From Bradyrhizobium sp. BRP22 (GTDB lineage Bacteria > Pseudomonadota > Alphaproteobacteria > Rhizobiales > Xanthobacteraceae), in NCBI RefSeq assembly GCF_020194175.1, contig NZ_JADYVX010000034.1, positions 1 through 64,000 of the forward strand: a DNA stretch of 64,000 nucleotides, given 5' to 3'. This document shows, one piece after another, positions 61,885 to 64,000 of the stretch. A program made the position numbers and the translations under genes. How positions within the stretch are numbered: position 1 is the stretch's first letter; every line of letters starts with the position of its first letter. The notes under the pieces were generated by a model. The model did not search any database. It was not told where the DNA came from and was given only the letters and a program-made list of their open reading frames with translations.

Positions 61885-63156
61885 TTATGCCTCACCCGGC
61901 CGAAAATTCTCGATCAATCGCAGCAGCACCCGCGCGCCGGCGTCGGCGTCGGCGAGGTCGACATGCTCGTCGGGATGATGGCTGATGCCGCCGCGGCAGC
62001 GGACGAAGAGCATGGCGACGTCGGCGATGTCGATCATCGCCATGCCGTCATGCCCGGCCCCGCTCGGCAATTCGAAGACAGGAAAACCCTCACCGGCTAC
62101 CGCCTCTGCAACCTGCGCCTTCAGCCAGGGCGCGCAGGGCACGGTGCGGTTCTCATGGGTGACATCGAGCTGAAGCGCAAGGTCGCGGCGTCTTGCAATG
62201 ACCTCGATTTGACGAACGATGTCGGCGACCGCGCGCTTGCGATGCAAGTCGGTGGGCGCGCGGATGTCGATCGTAAAGGAGACTTTTCCCGGAATCACGT
62301 TGGTCGCGCCCGGCAATGCATCGATATAGCCGACGGTGCCGACGAGACCGCCGCCATCGGTCTTGCAAAACGCCTCGATGGCAGTGATGCATTCGGCGGC
62401 GCCCGTCAGCGCGTCACGCCGGAGCGCCATCGGCACGGTGCCGGCATGGCCGGCCATGCCCGTAAGCTTTGCCGCAAGCCGCGTGGCGCCGGCGATCGCA
62501 GTCACCACGCCGACCGGAAGCCCCTTCTCTTCCAGCACCGGCCCCTGCTCGATATGCAGCTCGACATAGCCGAGCAGTTCGCGGCGGGCGCGCGCGGCGG
62601 CGCCGATATGATCAGGATCGAGCCCGAAGGCTACCATCGCCTCGCGCAAGGAGATGCCGGAATGGTCGCGCGCGTTCAGCACGCTCTCGTCGAAGGTGCC
62701 GGCAACCGCGCGGCTGCCGAGCAGCGTCGAGGCAAAGCGCACGCCCTCCTCGTCGGCAAAGCCGGTCACCTCGATCGCGAACGGCAATCGGTGGCCGCGT
62801 CGGTTGAGATCGGCGACACAGGAGATCGCCGTGATCAGGCCAAGCGGCCCGTCCCATTTGCCGGCGTCGCGTACGGTGTCGTAATGCGAGCCCAGCATCA
62901 GGCACGGCAGGCCGGGCCTGTCGCCCTCGTAACGGCCACAGACATTGCCGATCGCGTCGAGATCCGCGCTCATCCCGGCCTCACGCATCCAGGAGAGAAG
63001 CAGATCGGCCGCCTTGCGGTGCTCCGGCGTCAGATAGATTCGCGCCAGATGCTCAGGCACCTCCGATATCGCCGCAAGCTCGTCGATGCGGGCAACGATC
63101 TCCTCGCCAAGCAAGGCTGGTCTGGTCCCGGCTGCTGCCGCGTCGTTCTTGCTCAT
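61885..63156 (-). CDS. M20-family Zn-dependent amidase (N-carbamoyl-amino-acid or allantoate amidohydrolase)
   Basis: 423 residues from ATG 63156, with GGA at about 7 bases. Metal-site motifs: GSHYDTVRDAGKWDGPLG (His91, Asp102), DEEGVRF (Glu136/137), LHIEQGPVLE (His near 203) and ISHHPDEHVDL near the C-terminus. This is the AllC/HyuC/beta-ureidopropionase subgroup, which hydrolyses ureido (carbamoyl) groups to release ammonia and CO2. Which substrate applies cannot be told. It faces the formamidase gene tail to tail and is divergent from the BMP paralog at 63481. A GntR-like palindrome lies upstream. Confidence 0.86.
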   Translation of the reverse strand: MSKNDAAAAGTRPALLGEEIVARIDELAAISEVPEHLARIYLTPEHRKAADLLLSWMREAGMSADLDAIGNVCGRYEGDRPGLPCLMLGSHYDTVRDAGKWDGPLGLITAISCVADLNRRGHRLPFAIEVTGFADEEGVRFASTLLGSRAVAGTFDESVLNARDHSGISLREAMVAFGLDPDHIGAAARARRELLGYVELHIEQGPVLEEKGLPVGVVTAIAGATRLAAKLTGMAGHAGTVPMALRRDALTGAAECITAIEAFCKTDGGGLVGTVGYIDALPGATNVIPGKVSFTIDIRAPTDLHRKRAVADIVRQIEVIARRRDLALQLDVTHENRTVPCAPWLKAQVAEAVAGEGFPVFELPSGAGHDGMAMIDIADVAMLFVRCRGGISHHPDEHVDLADADAGARVLLRLIENFRPGEA

Positions 63157-63258
63157 GCTTTTCCAGTGAGGGGCCGCCTCGATTCCCGTGCGGTATCGAT
63201 ACAAGTTCAATGCCAGCGCTTTCGCGGACGATCAACGCTCATACGATGCTTAACGGCC

Positions 63259-63269
63259 TTGCATACAAT
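63259..63269. promoter_or_regulatory. GntR-type operator candidate
   Basis: TTGCATACAAT is one base off TTGTATACAAT, and relates to the palindromes at 54948 and 58895. It is 102 bases upstream of the M20 amidase start and 212 bases upstream of the BMP start. Confidence 0.4.
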
Positions 63270-63390
63270 TATCCAATAGCGCTCAAGAATTAGGCGAGCG
63301 TTCGTCACTCAAAGTTTGAGCGGAATACAGCACCGAATAATACTCAAGTAATTTCAAATGATTGGTATTTCATGCTCCCCGAATAGGCTC

Positions 63391-63406
63391 TGGCATGAAG
63401 CTTGCG
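63391..63406 (+). promoter_or_regulatory. sigma-54 (-24/-12) promoter for the BMP gene
   Basis: TGGCATGAAGCTTGCG matches TGGCACGNNNNTTGCW with GG and GC exactly 10 bases apart; only the sixth base (T for C) and the last differ. The predicted start is near 63417, 64 bases before ATG 63481. Confidence 0.72.
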
Positions 63407-63480
63407 ACATCCTGGCCGAGCTCCGCCGTTGGCGCGGATGCGAAACGACAGGCGGCCGGTCCGCCCCAGGGGAGCAGGCA

Positions 63481-64000
63481 ATGGATTTCAGCAGGATCTC
63501 ACGACGGCATTTGTTGCAAGGCGGCGCCGCGCTGGCGCTGGGCGGCACGCTCGGTGCCCGCACGGCGCAGGCGGCCGAGACCACCATCGGCTTCATCTAT
63601 GTCGGGTCGCGCGACGACTACGGTTACAACCAGGCGCATGCGCAAGGCGCGGCGGCGCTAAAGAAACTCCCCGGCATCAAGGTGGTCGAGGAAGAGAAAG
63701 TGCCGGAGACCGACGCGGTCGAGAAGACCATCGAGTCCATGATCAATCTCGACGGCGCCACGCTGCTGTTTCCGACCTCGTTCGGATATTTTAGCCCGCA
63801 CATGGTCAAGATGGCGACCAAATATCCGAAGGTCTTGTTCGAGCATTGCGGCGGCCTCTGGACCGACAAGGACCCGAAGAACGCCGGCAGCTATTTCGGC
63901 TATATCGATGAAGCCCAGTTCATCTCCGGTATCGTTGCGGGCCATTCGACCAAGAGCGGCAAGCTCGGCTTCGTCGCGGCCAAGCCGATCCCGCAGGTGC
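63481..64000 (+). CDS. BMP-family ABC substrate-binding protein, paralog 2, 3' end outside window
   Basis: 173 codons are visible before the window ends. The signal region MDFSRISRRHLLQGGAALALG is Tat-like, with cleavage near QAAE. The mature part starts TIGFIYVGSRDDYGYNQAHAQGAAALK and continues KVPETDAVEKTIESMINLDGATLLFPTSFGYFSPHM, aligning with the BMP gene at 56781-57881 with the same motif order. AGGGGAG precedes the ATG at good spacing. Permease and ATPase genes probably follow outside the window, which would make this the transporter's own binding protein and the other an accessory copy. Confidence 0.86.
   Translation, partial: MDFSRISRRHLLQGGAALALGGTLGARTAQAAETTIGFIYVGSRDDYGYNQAHAQGAAALKKLPGIKVVEEEKVPETDAVEKTIESMINLDGATLLFPTSFGYFSPHMVKMATKYPKVLFEHCGGLWTDKDPKNAGSYFGYIDEAQFISGIVAGHSTKSGKLGFVAAKPIPQV

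Larger units (their letters stand above)
63157..63480. other. divergent promoter region between the M20 amidase and the BMP gene
   Basis: 324 bases without a gene, lower in GC than the neighbours. It carries a strong sigma-54 match at 63391-63406 for the BMP gene, the palindromes GTATCGATAC (63193-63202) and CTTGCATACAATT (63258-63270), and CTCAAAGTTTGAG (63308-63320), which shares 11 bases with the region upstream of GntR paralog 2. AGGGGAG lies before ATG 63481. Confidence 0.65.

Overview
The window is GC-rich alphaproteobacterial DNA, most likely from the chromosome of a Bradyrhizobium-type organism (order Hyphomicrobiales). That placement is an inference from three things: the codon bias, the gene families present, and the intergenic palindromes of the CATTGCGAGCGAAGCGAAGCAATCCA-like and TCTCCC...GGGAGA types scattered between genes. 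I see no tRNA, rRNA, IS element, prophage or CRISPR array.

Layout. 1-6.3 kb: the end of an O-acetylhomoserine sulfhydrylase, an alpha/beta hydrolase, a Deg-type protease without an export signal, a GMC oxidoreductase with a small subunit-3 partner, and a small secreted protein. 6.5-17.8 kb (minus strand): a single-chain biotin-dependent acyl-CoA carboxylase, a complete oligopeptide-type ABC transporter (two permeases, binding protein, two ATPases) and a tandem-duplicated family III CoA-transferase. 17.9-25.6 kb: an AtzB/SsnA-like amidohydrolase with an NMT1-type ABC transporter, read away from a divergent FadR-type GntR regulator that is followed by a CodA-like amidohydrolase and an enolase-superfamily enzyme. 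25.7-32.9 kb: an orphan binding protein, hydantoinase/oxoprolinase A and B subunits, an MFS transporter and a CmcJ-like enzyme. 33.3-40.9 kb: a sulfonate-type cluster with three binding proteins, one permease, one ATPase, an SfnB-like acyl-CoA dehydrogenase and an LLM-class flavin monooxygenase. 41.2 kb: an HU gene with a strong terminator. 41.9-48.3 kb: a second complete peptide ABC system facing a DAO-type oxidase. 48.4-52.4 kb: a VOC protein and a sugar-type ABC importer lacking an ATPase. 52.5-64 kb: a biuret-hydrolase-like cysteine hydrolase with an NCS2/AzgA-like permease, a YeiH exporter, two paralogous BMP-type binding proteins, a second GntR, and an RHH / DUF1989 / flavin reductase / formamidase operon beside an M20-type N-carbamoyl or allantoate amidohydrolase.

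How it fits together. The window is a dense transport and catabolism region: ten solute-binding proteins in 64 kb, and a run of enzymes that open or hydrolyse C-N bonds in cyclic amides, ureides, biuret-like compounds and formamide. Three good sigma-54 (-24/-12) promoter matches lie in front of the NMT1-type ABC operon, the cysteine hydrolase/permease operon and the right-hand BMP gene. Palindromic GntR-type operator candidates recur in the same intergenic regions. My main inference is a nitrogen-responsive scavenging network run by two paralogous GntR regulators. Substrates are not identified.
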